64,000 nucleotides of DNA from Paragorgia papillata (lineage: Eukaryota > Cnidaria > Anthozoa > Scleralcyonacea > Coralliidae): the NCBI GenBank assembly GCA_035771165.1, contig JAWNZC010000344.1, positions 1,904,501 to 1,968,500 on the forward strand, in the 5' to 3' direction. Positions 20,134 to 28,998 of the stretch are shown here, piece after piece. The notes under the pieces are model-generated. The model was not told where the DNA came from. It searched no databases and was given only the letters and a program-made list of their open reading frames with translations. The translations under genes and the position numbers were made by a program. Every line of letters starts with the position of its first letter. Within the stretch, counting starts at the first letter, position 1.

Positions 20134-22020
20134 CATTCGTGCTGGAACGACTATGACTCTCGAAGTCGAACCAAGTGATACTATTCAGAATGTAATATCC
20201 AAAATACAAGATAAGGAGGGAATTCGGCCCGACCAACAGCAACTTATTTTCGCTGATAACCAACTTGAAGCCGGCCGAACATTGCAAGAATATAACATCG
20301 TAAATGAATCCACACTAAGCCTAAAAGTGAACCTTAATAAGTCGAGTTTACTCTCGATTACAGCAAGGGGAAGTTTTAGATGGAGTGGTGAGTTTCCTAC
20401 TTTTGTCGATTTTATCAATAATGTATTAAACACAACAACTACATGGACCTCGCCTGGCGGGAGCAGCAAGTTATACGAAAGCGATACCATCACTATACGC
20501 TGGTATTCGAACATTGGTTCTTTAACCATCAAAGGAGACCAAGCTGATGAACTCAAAGGTAAACTTTTATCGCTTATTAACAGCCAAGATCAAGCGCAGG
20601 TAGCAGAAAATTTGGCCCGAAAAGAGAGTGAAACCATTATCGAAGATTTACATAAAGAGGGTGCGGATGATACTCCCTTGAGTATAAACACCACGCAAAT
20701 TGACGAGACTTCCTTTGAAAATTTCAAAAAATCAATGGATAAATTTGTCAAATCAATTACCTCCGAAATTAAATGTCTATCATCTGAAGTCAACAATCTT
20801 AAATCATCTGAAGTCAACAATCTTAAATCAGACTCTGAAATGATTGACCAACTAACTAAGGAAATTAATGTATTGAAGTACAAGGAAACATGCTCGTGTT
20901 CTTCTACTGAACTAACTCAAGAGTTAAAAAGAATCAACGACGAGCTGAAATCAGAAAATAAAATCCTTCGTGAGAGAAACAATAACTTATCTCTTATCGC
21001 ATCGGATATGAACACTAGAATCAAAGATCTGGAAAATGAGAAAAGGAGCCTTGTGACAGCTATAAAGTTATACTTCAAGCTGACCATATTCATGAACAAG
21101 AAGTTCCTAATGAAGAACAAGCTCCATGGCATGTACAACAAAGTAAGAAAGGCATGAAACATAACACTATGAAGGAGAAGGAAAATATCGCCGTTAATAA
21201 TAAATTTGGTGTTCTTACTATAGATGATACAGAAGGTAACACCGAATCCGATGATCTTGAACTGACCTCAGTCATTTCAGGTGCTAAAGCAAACACAATT
21301 TCAGAGCAAACTCAAATCCCGTCAAAGGATTCCTCGATTACCCCAGGAGACTCAACCTCAAAACAAAGCGAGCGAAATAACATCTCGCAAGCCCCGGTAA
21401 TCTTAATTGGTGATTCTATTGTAAAGAACATCCAGCCGGAAAAATTATCAAAGAAGCGTGTTCACAAACTGACTTTTCCGGGTAAAACTGCTGATGAAAT
21501 TACCAAGGAAATTAGCTCTAAAATTTCAAACTGAACCTTCGCATATACTGTAATAATCCATGTTGGAACAAACAATCTCCCGATCGACTCCGCTCAACAA
21601 TGCGCTACAAAAATTGAAAACCTTGCTGTTGAAGCCCATGGTAAATTTTCCAAAGCCAAAATTGGTATATCGGGTCTAACGACAAGACAAGATATCGATG
21701 TGGCGTTGAAACAAGATCAAGTTAATGAGAAAATCAAACAGATATCTGCCAAACACAATTTTACTTTTATTGATAATTCCTCCTTAGACAGCACTGCTCT
21801 CAATGGTAGCAAACTCCATCTCAATGCAAAGGGTTCGTCACTCCTCGCAATGCATTTCATCAAATTCCTCAGAGCAGATAGAAGACTAACACAGCAATTT
21901 AACCAATCGTCGGTTGAGGATTTTCAGATGTCAGCCATTCATCAACTAGGGAACATCCTATCCAAGATGACAACATTTCAGTCTGCTTGGCCGACACAAA
22001 AAAGGAGGAGAGAACGATAG
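20133..22020 (+). pseudogene. LINE ORF1: ubiquitin fold, coiled coil and SGNH esterase
   Basis: ORF1 protein expected to bind LINE RNA and chaperone retrotransposition. It starts with a ubiquitin-like domain: [20 protein letters not shown], then [23 protein letters not shown] and STLSLKV (20151-20330). No terminal Gly-Gly follows, so cleavage and conjugation are unlikely. A Ser/Thr-rich link leads to long heptad-like segments (20700-21060). After a frameshift near 21060 comes the SGNH hydrolase with VILIGDSIVKNI, HVGTNNL and LHLNAKGSSLLA as its Ser, Asn and Asp/His blocks. A TGA at about 21532 interrupts this domain. ORF1 esterases are known in CR1/L2-like LINEs; the fused ubiquitin fold is unusual. 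Confidence 0.82.
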
Positions 22021-22779
22021 ACTCATTAAGGCGTGATTCAACTTCAGGTATCTCTGATCTCACACTATCTAATATTGCTAAATTAAAGGGCTTAAGAATT
22101 GCTAGTCTGAATGTGAATAGCTTATTAAAGCATATTGATGAAATTCGAATTATTTTTGGCAAATTCTCCCTTTGATATCTTAGCCATTAATGAATCCAAA
22201 ATCGATGAATTGATACCTGATTCTGAAATACATACATTTGGCTATAATACAATTAGGAAAGATCGAAATAGAAATGGAGGAGGTGTTGTCCTCTATATTC
22301 GAGATTCAATATCATATTCTGAAAGAAAAGATTTAATACCAGATCGTCTAGAAATGGTATGTGTCGAAGTTAGTCGACCACATAGCAAGTCATTTTTAAT
22401 AAGTGCATGGTATAGACCACCAAATTCCGATATAGATTTGTTTGATGAATGTGATCTGGTTTTTTTTCAATTGTGACTTAGAAAACAAAGAGCTGCTGTT
22501 AGTTGGGGATCTAAATTGTGATGTCAATAAGGCATCTCCAGATCACCACACACGCAGGCTTCAATTCTTATGCTCTCTATACCAAATAGACCAATTAATT
22601 AATGAACCAACGAGGGTTACGGAAACGTCGGCTACCCAGATTGATCTCATTCTGACAAATAGACCAGAGAATATATCGTCTTCTGGTGTCATTCATCTTG
22701 GAATCTCGGACCACAGTCTGGTGTACGTAGTGCGGAAATTTATATTCCCTAAATCTAGACCAACCGTAAAAGAAGTACG
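21987..22779 (+). pseudogene. LINE ORF2 APE-type endonuclease half, frameshifted
   Basis: Endonuclease (EEP fold) that nicks the target site. Motifs in order are LRIASLNVNSLLKHIDEI, ILAINESKID, GGGVVLYIRD, ISAWYRPPNSD, LLLVGDLNCDVN, RVTETSATQIDLILTN and GISDHSLVY. Frameshifts near 22150 and 22475 break it. The ATG at 21987 overlaps the end of ORF1. The frame ends at the Polinton 1 insertion point, where the C-terminal half resumes on the minus strand at 3285. Confidence 0.88.
22774..22779. repeat. 6-bp target duplication of Polinton 1, integrase side
   Basis: AGTACG, identical to the LINE-orientation copy at 3286-3291. It lies directly before the Polinton terminus AGTAGTATT at 22780. Confidence 0.85.
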
Positions 22780-23000
22780 AGTAGTATTATAGGGGCCGAT
22801 CGAGCCGTATTTTTAAGGCGGGTTGAAGGCGGGTCTCATTAATATTCAGGCGGGTCCTCATTTTTTATATTCAGGCGGGTCTCATTAATATTCAGGCGGG
22901 TTTAATTAATATTGAGGGTTCATTAATATTCCGTGTGACGCATGGTGTGACGCACGGTGTGACGCATGGTGTGCATCACAGTGTGACGCACGAAAGTAAT
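22780..23000 (+). repeat. Polinton 1 terminal inverted repeat, integrase side
   Basis: Begins AGTAGTATTATAGG and continues with AAGGCGGGTTGAAGGCGGG, three AATATTCAGGCGGG blocks, GAGGGTTCATTAATATTCC and several GGTGTGACGCAC units. It is about 65 bp longer than the repeat at 3292 because of extra internal copies. Confidence 0.85.
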
Positions 23001-23061
23001 AAACGGAGCCAGCATAATAGGACATGTTTGGACAAGACTGGGATAATTAGTGCGCATGAGG

Positions 23062-23070
23062 CTATATAAG
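23062..23070 (+). promoter_or_regulatory. TATA box candidate near the P1 integrase-side end
   Basis: CTATATAAG, about 150 bp before the zf-GRF ATG at 23217, in the same relative place as the box at 18684-18693. Confidence 0.45.
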
Positions 23071-23216
23071 CTCGGACATTACGATGTTAGGATTACACCT
23101 GGTCTGGTCGGCTAAGTTCGTTGGACGAATCTATACTTGTTCGAGACTTTAGAGAAAGATTGGAACGTTTGTTGAAAGCATTAGAAAATTTACCATCGGA
23201 TTAGAATACCACTACA

Positions 23217-23842
23217 ATGGAATGTTTACACGGTGAACCTGCATCTTCGACAATTACACAGAAGGGTACGTTTTGGTTCTGTGGACAGAAACCTAGTTGC
23301 GAGTTCTTTTGCTCGGAAGAAGAGTGCTACATGTTTGGAAAAGCCGTAGCCTCCTTCCATGAAAGTGGATGTATACATCCAAGGTGCTATGGCCATGGAC
23401 GACTAGCACAGATGCGAATGGTTAAAGATAAGATGAAGGAAAGTTACGGGAGACCATACTTTGTTTGCTCCGAACGAGGAAATCCCTGTTTTGGCAATGG
23501 GCTGATGTCTTCGAGGGTATCAAACCAATATGTCGACATGGTCTGATTTGTTGTACTAGCAAAGTCAAGAAAGAAGGTCCTAATCAAGGTCGTCTATTTT
23601 ACTCGTGTCCCCACGAGAGAGAAAACTGCTGTGACTTTTTCGAATGGAAACCAGAAGAAGATCCCCTTGAACCATTTTCCACTGTTCTGTTTAGTATGCC
23701 ACCATCTTACAGATATACAGTCAAAAAGACTGGAGAGACATTCACGAGCCATGAAACTGATCATAAGAAAGCCTACGAAGAGTACCTTTTTCAAAAGTCG
23801 GTGAATGACTTGACTATAGACTTGGAAAAACTGCACATTTGA
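23217..23842 (+). pseudogene. Triple zf-GRF protein, copy 2, one frameshift
   Basis: Homologue of 17415-18050 with the same three modules: CLHGEPASS with WFCGQKPSCEFFCSEEE, then GRPYFVCSERGNPC, then CRHGLICCTSKVKKEGPNQG with FYSCPHE and CDFFEWKP. The frame shifts by one base near 23490, inside module 2, by loss of a few bases relative to the other copy. Protein similarity to the first copy is clearly lower than for the capsid and ATPase genes, so this end has diverged more. In this body the order is GRF then Bcl-2-like, the reverse of the other body. Confidence 0.75.
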
Positions 23843-23979
23843 TGAACATGTATAATTTTGTATTCTAATTATCTATCTAATAAATATATGTTTATACCTG
23901 ACTTTTTTGTGATTCATTTATCTCCAACTTTGGTCGTGTGAACACGAATTGTTATAGACCAATACAGCGCGCATACGCT

Positions 23980-24354
23980 ATGGATACAATTTTTGATGAA
24001 TTAAAACAACATAACATTGATATCGATAAAGATACGTTATCATTTTATATTCAGACATGTCTTGACGATCATCGACACCTGTTTGATAGTTTTAGCGATC
24101 AATTAGATCGTGTGAACCTTCATCATATCTATGAAGAAATGGATCTAAATAATTTTGGAAGAATAGTCACTTATCTCGCTTTCGTGTACAGAGTTAGCGA
24201 TTCGTACGATAACCAAACGGTTCGAGAGGCCGTTCGACGAACGGTGAATGATTTCCACAACGTAGATTTATCACAATACAAGAGGCGTAAGAATTCTTCG
24301 TTACGAATGCTTGGTCAACTGTTCCAGAGATTAATATATGCATATATCGCCTGA
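23980..24354 (+). CDS. Bcl-2-like protein, copy 2
   Basis: A 124-residue open protein starting MDTIFDELKQHN. The BH1-like core NNFGRIVTYLAFVYRVSDS is at about residues 56-74, followed by REAVRRTVNDF and a C-terminal LGQLFQRLIYAYIA. It is homologous along its length to 18212-18619 (shared DIDKDTLSF and the BH1 region). ATG 23980 was chosen because it aligns with the start of the other copy. An apoptosis-inhibiting role is inferred from the motif and from reported adintovirus Bcl-2 homologues. Confidence 0.6.
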   Translation: MDTIFDELKQHNIDIDKDTLSFYIQTCLDDHRHLFDSFSDQLDRVNLHHIYEEMDLNNFGRIVTYLAFVYRVSDSYDNQTVREAVRRTVNDFHNVDLSQYKRRKNSSLRMLGQLFQRLIYAYIA

Positions 24355-24417
24355 GTGTATATATGTTGCGTCGTTGCCTTTTTTCATTCATTTACCTCTA
24401 GCCTTAATTGTGTGAAC

Positions 24418-24624
24418 ATGACTTGCTGTGGCGGTTTACCACAAATAGCCCTTCGTAATATTTTTCGAAAGATTCGCTGCATCTCCGCGTGCTGTGGGGG
24501 GAAGATTGTGATACAGGCATCCGAATTAGATGGCGGAGCTATACCTTCACGACCTGTATTACAACCCAAAAAGTCCGGCAACTTTTGGTGGCGTAGATGC
24601 CTTATACCGTGTCGTAAAAAGTGA
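24418..24624 (+). CDS. Small Cys-rich frame overlapping integrase, copy 2
   Basis: 68 codons, MTCCGGLPQIA to RRCLIPCRKK, same length and same 112-nt offset to the integrase ATG as at 17100-17306. It stays open although the overlapping integrase frame is shifted a little downstream, which mildly favours the small frame being the constrained one. Confidence 0.5.
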   Translation: MTCCGGLPQIALRNIFRKIRCISACCGGKIVIQASELDGGAIPSRPVLQPKKSGNFWWRRCLIPCRKK

Positions 24625-24957
24625 CGGAAATTCCAGATATCCCGAAACAAGATAAAAACATGGCTTAGACAACAAGATACCTATACTTTGCATAAACCCG
24701 TACGACATATTTTCAAGCGAAATCGTGTTATTGTTGGAGCGATGGATGAACAATGGGAGGCCGATCTAGTAATTATGGACTCGCTTAGTAAAACAAATAA
24801 TGGTTATAAATACGTTTTAACTGTTATTGATGTACTGTCCAAATTTGCGTGGGTGGAACCATTAAAAACAAAGACTGCAGAGAGTCTGCTTAAAGCCTTT
24901 GAAAAGATACTAAAGAAAGGAAGGAAGCCGGAAACATTTCATACCGATAAAGGAACT
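24530..24957 (+). pseudogene. Integrase remnant, truncated by a deletion
   Basis: Starts MAELYLHDLYYNPKSP, shifts frame near 24640, then continues as the rve core with LVIMDSLSK and FHTDKGT. It breaks off immediately after the second catalytic Asp. Glu, SH3-like part and chromodomain are missing. At 24958 the sequence jumps into the capsid gene, so the deletion removed the integrase end, penton-like, VI-like and capsid N-terminal coding. The fused frame is open across the junction (24688-25791). Confidence 0.88.
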
Positions 24958-26044
24958 GTCAAACCTGTCGGACCTGTAAATCTGTGGATGCATGCTTTAT
25001 TTTCTCAAGTAGAAGTTTACCTGAACAACAAACTTGTCACACCGTCGAGCACTGCTTATCCCTACCGATCATATATGGAAACTGTACTGAACTTTAGCAA
25101 AGACGCAAAATTATCTCATCTGACCTCAGCGCTGTTCTATAAAGATCAAGCTGGTCGAATGGATGTCGTGAACCCTGTAGCAGTAGATGCCGATGCAAAC
25201 AAGGGTTTGAAACTGCGGTATGTTCATGCAAGTCAAAGTAAGTCTGTGGCTATGGAAGGCAGAATCCATTCCGACCTGTTTGCACAAGCCCGTTATATCC
25301 TTGCTGCTGTACCAATCAAACTCAAGCTAGTGCGTTCGAGAAACCCATTTTCCCTAGTGTCGTCAGCAGATCATCCTGACTTTAAAGTGGTTTTGGAAGA
25401 ATGTGTATTTCGCGTTCGACGTGTCAACGTCTCTTCTACCGTTATGATGGCTCATGCCCATGCCCTTCAACGTGTCACGGCCAAGTACCCTATCAATCGT
25501 GTCAGTTGTAAAGTCGTTTCTGTACCGAGAGGAAATATGTCAGGCAATCAACCAAATATATTTCAAGGCCCTATACCTGATCGAGTGGTCATTGGAATGG
25601 TCGATGCAGATGCTTATAATGGTACCTATACCAAAAATCCTTTCAATTTCAAAAACTACGACATCACTTCTCTTGGTCGGACGGTAAATGGGGAGCATTT
25701 GCCTGGAAAACCCCTGCAACTGAAATTTGCTGCTGCGAGAGGAAGTAACTACGTGTCTGCGTTCCAAACCTTGTATGCTGGTACTAACTAATTATTTCAA
25801 AATGATGGCAATGGTATTATTACACGAGACGAGTACGCCAATGGGTACACTCTATTCGTGTTTGATCTGACAGCTGATCTGTGTCTGAGCGATCATATTC
25901 AACCGATTAAAAATGGAAACGTATCGATAGAATGTCAATTTGGAACGGCTCTGACAACAGCTATAAATATCGTGGTGCTTGGAGAATTTCAAAGTCTCAT
26001 CGAAATTGACGCCAACCGCAACGTTCTATGTGACTTTAGCAGTT
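24958..26044 (+). pseudogene. Major capsid protein, N-truncated copy
   Basis: Begins inside the capsid gene at VGPVNLWMHALFSQ and runs to NRNVLCDFSS. It keeps one frame apart from a TAA at 25789-25791, where the other copy has Lys. The middle contains SVAMEGRIHSDLFAQ, VFRVRRVNVSSTVMM and VSVPRGNMSGNQPN. Apart from the N-terminal loss it is better preserved than 11185-12505. The protease ATG follows 3 bases after the stop. Confidence 0.88.
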
Positions 26045-26047
26045 AAG

Positions 26048-26509
26048 ATGAACACTCTACAAATCCTGAACGTCCTGAAAAGTGATCCATTTACCAAGAC
26101 CGTATTTAAAGACATGTTACCATCGGATCGTCTACCAAGTCAGATATCGAAAAGACCTAGAGGTTTTATTCTGAATGTGGATCCTAGTAATGGACCTGGT
26201 ACGCATTGGGTAGCAATTTATCTCACCTCAGATGGAAAAGGGGAGTTCATGGATTCGTTCGCACAAGGACCGAGCTTTTATAGCAAAACCTTTGAAACGT
26301 TTTTACTAGATCATACTAGCAGTTTTACTTGGAATGAACAGACTTTACAGTCATTAGGGTCTCGCGTGTGTGGACAATATTGTTTATTTTATGCTTTACA
26401 TAGATGTAGAAATATACCCATGTCAACAGTTGTTGGCATGTTTACTGATAATAAAGAATGGAATGACATGTTAGTTCGTGACTTTATGCATAAATATTAT
26501 AGTGTGTAA
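26048..26509 (+). CDS. Adenain-like cysteine protease, copy 2
   Basis: 153 residues, open, homologous to 10722-11183 with His53 (GTHWVAIY), Asp69 (FMDSFA), Gln101 and Cys108 (SRVCGQYC) all kept. It would process capsid precursors, although its own element lacks an intact capsid gene. ATG 26048 comes directly after the capsid stop. Confidence 0.92.
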   Translation: MNTLQILNVLKSDPFTKTVFKDMLPSDRLPSQISKRPRGFILNVDPSNGPGTHWVAIYLTSDGKGEFMDSFAQGPSFYSKTFETFLLDHTSSFTWNEQTLQSLGSRVCGQYCLFYALHRCRNIPMSTVVGMFTDNKEWNDMLVRDFMHKYYSV

Positions 26510-26579
26510 TATAAATACAAGACAAATAATGTTGTAAACAATTCCTTATTGTAATATCAAAGCTTTACAAGGAATAAAT

Positions 26580-27299
26580 TTATTTAACCCATTTATATGG
26601 ATGTATGTTTTTGTCTCTTCGTTTTGTTCTTTTCGATGTTGCTGGGGCTACCTGTGACGTCAGGGGGGTGGTGTCTGAAATATATTTAGTCTTATATTCT
26701 CTTAACATACTCAAACGATTTTCATTTCTGATAGTGCCTTCGGGAACATTCATGTTTCCTAATGCTTTTGCGAAAAGCTGCCATCCAGCAGGGTTGAAAT
26801 TCTTTCGTTGACGTAGAGAATCGTTGACCAACTCGATAACATTTGTACCTGGAATAGGTCGTCCTTTAAACACCATCTGTCCATGGTCAGTCCATCCTAT
26901 GAGGTCTTTATTTGCTTTAAGTTTCTTAACCAACTGTCGAGCTCTTGATTTCATTGTTACAGGTACACTTTCTAAAATATCAGTTTCTATCTCTCCAGGT
27001 AACTGGGAGGGTTCTGTTTCAGCACTCTCTTCTGTATTCGCTGGTTCTTCAGCTGCGGGTGGTGGTATGACGCTTACACGTACTGGTCTACGCATTCGTT
27101 TATCGTAATAATTCAGATAACGTTGAAGCGACTGATCGTACATTTTCACTTTCTCGTCTTGTGTTATTTCTTGACGTTTAAGAAGATTTTGCATTTCTGA
27201 ATCTAGTTCATTTACTTGCGCTGTTAAAGGAGTGACTAAGGGTTTCTTTCGATCTGTTATATGTTCTGGAACTAGTACCAATCTCCTGACGTGTTCCAT
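26580..27299 (-). CDS. Conserved Polinton structural-type protein, open copy
   Basis: A 239-residue hydrophilic protein starting MEHVRRLVLVPEHITDRKKP. It has a helical NELDSEMQNLLKRQEITQDE segment, a Pro/Glu-rich linker (about 85-105), ILESVPVTMKSRARQLVKKL, FNPAGWQLFAKALGNMNVP and a basic tail RRDKNIHPYKWVK. No enzymatic motif is visible. It overlaps the upstream small gene by one base (TAATG) and converges on the protease. Its place in the cassette suggests a virion or packaging role. Confidence 0.75.
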   Translation of the reverse strand: MEHVRRLVLVPEHITDRKKPLVTPLTAQVNELDSEMQNLLKRQEITQDEKVKMYDQSLQRYLNYYDKRMRRPVRVSVIPPPAAEEPANTEESAETEPSQLPGEIETDILESVPVTMKSRARQLVKKLKANKDLIGWTDHGQMVFKGRPIPGTNVIELVNDSLRQRKNFNPAGWQLFAKALGNMNVPEGTIRNENRLSMLREYKTKYISDTTPLTSQVAPATSKRTKRRDKNIHPYKWVK

Positions 27300-27628
27300 T
27301 ATTTGGTTAAAAAACTTGCCAGTTGTTCAAGTACAGGAGCTAAGAGAAACGGTAGAAAACCTTCACTTTCTTGTAGAATAACTTTCTTTCTTTTTGTTAC
27401 TGGATTACGTTTATCAGCAACCAACTTGATATGATCGTTATAAGGGGCTAGTTTCCTTGCTGTCTTCGGAGTAATCTTAATTGTTTCACACCACACGTTC
27501 AAAAGACACTGTCTAATGGCTTCTATTAAATCGTCGTCGGCTGCTTTTATAATCGCGTTTCGTAGTTCTGGTTTACACTTTGCAAGTACTTTTAAAACGT
27601 CGCAGTTCCTTCTTATACAAGCAGACAT
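27299..27628 (-). CDS. Small basic Polinton protein, copy 2
   Basis: 109 residues, near-identical to 9574-9903, with LNVWCETIKITPKTARKL, a Lys/Arg stretch and the hydrophobic GFLPFLLAPVLEQLASFL end. It sits between the ATPase and the 239-residue protein in both bodies. Function unknown. Confidence 0.7.
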   Translation of the reverse strand: MSACIRRNCDVLKVLAKCKPELRNAIIKAADDDLIEAIRQCLLNVWCETIKITPKTARKLAPYNDHIKLVADKRNPVTKRKKVILQESEGFLPFLLAPVLEQLASFLTK

Positions 27629-27663
27629 GGTCAAATGATCGCATTGTCCTTGAACAGCCCCTT

Positions 27664-28302
27664 TTATACTCTGGGCTGGTACACGTAGTGGGTATCAGTC
27701 GGAAAGATACCGGATCTTACTCGGATTTCGTCGGGACATGTCGGTGTGAGATCGACAAATAAGTAGGAATACGGCTCTTTAGTCGCCATCTGATAGGCTT
27801 GCTGGAAAAATTTAGTGCTGCTAGGATATAACTGTTTGGCCAGATGAGTCACTTGACTCGCATCACGAACATTTTTGGTTAACACGAGATAACTAGCGTT
27901 GAGGGAAATGGTACGGTGATCTTTGCTTTGATGAAATAAGTTTTGCACGATATAAATTACACTGAGATTCCCATGGTGGGATTTCTTAGTAAATAATTTC
28001 GCGATAATACTATCTTTCTCTCCCATTATGTCATCAATGATAAACAAATTTCTTATTTGGGGGTTAATGTTATCCAACATCGATTCCGGCAAACCTTGGA
28101 CAAACTGAATCCCTGGAATTAAGGTTTCTATTTCGCCGAACGTATCTTGATACTCTGTATAAAAATACACGATTTTTTCCGGAGGTGGGTCGATCATGAT
28201 CTTAGCATAAGCCAATAACTGTTTCACAAACGTTGTCTTGCCTGTCTTAGTACCTCCAGAGACCAAGAGACCAAAAGGGTGTGTTAACTGTATGGAGTAC
28301 AT
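27664..28302 (-). CDS. Polinton packaging ATPase, open copy
   Basis: A 212-residue FtsK/A32-type ATPase starting MYSIQLTHPFGLLVSGG. Walker A is GGTKTGKTTF (about 16-25), Walker B is NLFIIDD (about 83-89), followed by KKSHHGNLSVIYIVQNLFHQ as a sensor-type segment and the conserved end FPTDTHYVYQPRV. The family pumps genomes into capsids in this group. It is intact here, unlike 8896-9538. The zinc-finger gene precedes it by 32 bp. Confidence 0.92.
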   Translation of the reverse strand: MYSIQLTHPFGLLVSGGTKTGKTTFVKQLLAYAKIMIDPPPEKIVYFYTEYQDTFGEIETLIPGIQFVQGLPESMLDNINPQIRNLFIIDDIMGEKDSIIAKLFTKKSHHGNLSVIYIVQNLFHQSKDHRTISLNASYLVLTKNVRDASQVTHLAKQLYPSSTKFFQQAYQMATKEPYSYLFVDLTPTCPDEIRVRSGIFPTDTHYVYQPRV

Positions 28303-28334
28303 AGTTAAACTGAACAGACCGATCTTGTGAAATC

Positions 28335-28553
28335 TTATTTATACCATTTTGGCTGCTTCGTAACTTTAGTATTTCGAATAAGTCTGTGTAATTCATTCAA
28401 AATAGTTTCTAAGTCTAAAGGAGTAACTTTACCACGAATGAGATGAGATTGTCTATCTTCTGAGGACAGGTGGTGCGTAGCAGCCAAATGATTTGATAAT
28501 TTGAGCAAGCTTTTCTTTCCGCAAATCGGACAATCCTTACGCTTTCGAGGCAT
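28335..28553 (-). CDS. Small C2H2-like zinc-finger protein, copy 2
   Basis: 72 residues starting MPRKRKDCPICGKKS, with Cys-x2-Cys and the His pair in NHLAATHHL, ending KQPKWYK. It is orthologous to 8627-8863 and has the same place before the ATPase. Confidence 0.7.
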   Translation of the reverse strand: MPRKRKDCPICGKKSLLKLSNHLAATHHLSSEDRQSHLIRGKVTPLDLETILNELHRLIRNTKVTKQPKWYK

Positions 28554-28589
28554 AGCTCTAACTGAACATTTTCAGAAATTGTATTGTTT

Positions 28590-28720
28590 TAAATGTGTCC
28601 CGGGGGGACTAATATGAGTCCCGGTGTCCCTATAATTAATATTCACTTTGCAAATGTGTCCCTGGGGGACTCACATTAGTCCCAGTGTCCCGATCGCCCC
28701 CACCCCGGTGCTCCTATCAC
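28590..28720. repeat. Short direct repeats with GTCCC blocks
   Basis: Two imperfect copies of GTGTCCCGGGGGGACTAATA followed by GTCCCGGTGTCCC (about 28593-28632 and 28656-28697), upstream of the zinc-finger/ATPase cassette. They may be part of its promoter region or a small unrelated repeat. Confidence 0.5.
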
Positions 28721-28787
28721 TTGAGTATGTTTCCTATCCCCCCATGCACATTCGTCTATCAATTAATTATATTATAATCCAATAAAT

Positions 28788-28870
28788 GCCCAGATGACCG
28801 AGTGGTTAAGGCGTTGGACTTAAGATCCAATGTGCATTTGCATGCGTGGGTTCGTATCCCACTCTTGGCA
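28788..28870 (+). tRNA. tRNA-Leu-like gene, anticodon TAA
   Basis: An 83-nt cloverleaf-compatible sequence. A-box region GACCGAGTGGTTAAGG, anticodon stem TTGGA/TCCAA around loop CTTAAGA (anticodon TAA at 28821-28823), a long variable arm as in class II tRNAs, and T arm GTGGGTTCGTATCCCAC. The acceptor stem has one mismatch (C-T at the fourth pair), and the B box has T instead of A, so it may be a pseudogene. Discriminator A, no CCA. A T-run follows at 28874. Confidence 0.72.
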
Positions 28871-28915
28871 AACATTTTCTATTTAGCTTCAAATATGACT
28901 ATAAAATATGTGAAT

Positions 28916-28998
28916 GCCTGGATGGCCGAGTGGTTAAGGCGTTGGATTCAAGATCCAATGTGCATTTGCACGCGTGGGTTCGAATCCCACTCTTGGCA
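28916..28998 (+). tRNA. tRNA-Leu-like gene, anticodon CAA
   Basis: Tandem relative of the preceding gene. A box TGGCCGAGTGGTTAAGG and B box GGTTCGAATCC are both canonical. The anticodon loop TTCAAGA gives CAA at 28949-28951. The variable arm pairs as GTGC/GCAC. The acceptor stem carries one T-T mismatch and one G-T pair. No intron, discriminator A, T5 terminator at 29003-29007. It lies inside the Polinton body between the P2 PolB end and the ATPase cassette. Confidence 0.8.

Larger units (their letters stand above)
20133..22779 (+). mobile_element. CR1/L2-like LINE, 5' half
   Basis: Contains ORF1 and the endonuclease half of ORF2, interrupted at 22779 by the Polinton 1 terminus. The partner 3' half is at 866-3285 on the minus strand. 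ORF1 and ORF2 overlap by about 30 nt. The 5' boundary with the minisatellite is abrupt, so either the LINE is 5'-truncated or the 21-bp repeats belong to its leader. Confidence 0.85.

Noticed and set aside
18998..20287. Very long open frames on both strands (over 400 and 700 codons) with repeated FIIICGA, LYAVLSS or HIMMKAP words
   Set aside because: The 21-bp minisatellite is a multiple of three and lacks stops, so it opens several frames at once. Only the part after about 20133 is real coding sequence.
20133..20335. A host polyubiquitin gene
   Set aside because: There is only one ubiquitin fold, diverged and without Gly-Gly, and it runs in frame into the LINE ORF1.
3286..28560. Two independent Polinton insertions, each complete in the order seen
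   Set aside because: Neither body has matching terminal repeats at its two ends; matching ends and duplications occur only across bodies.
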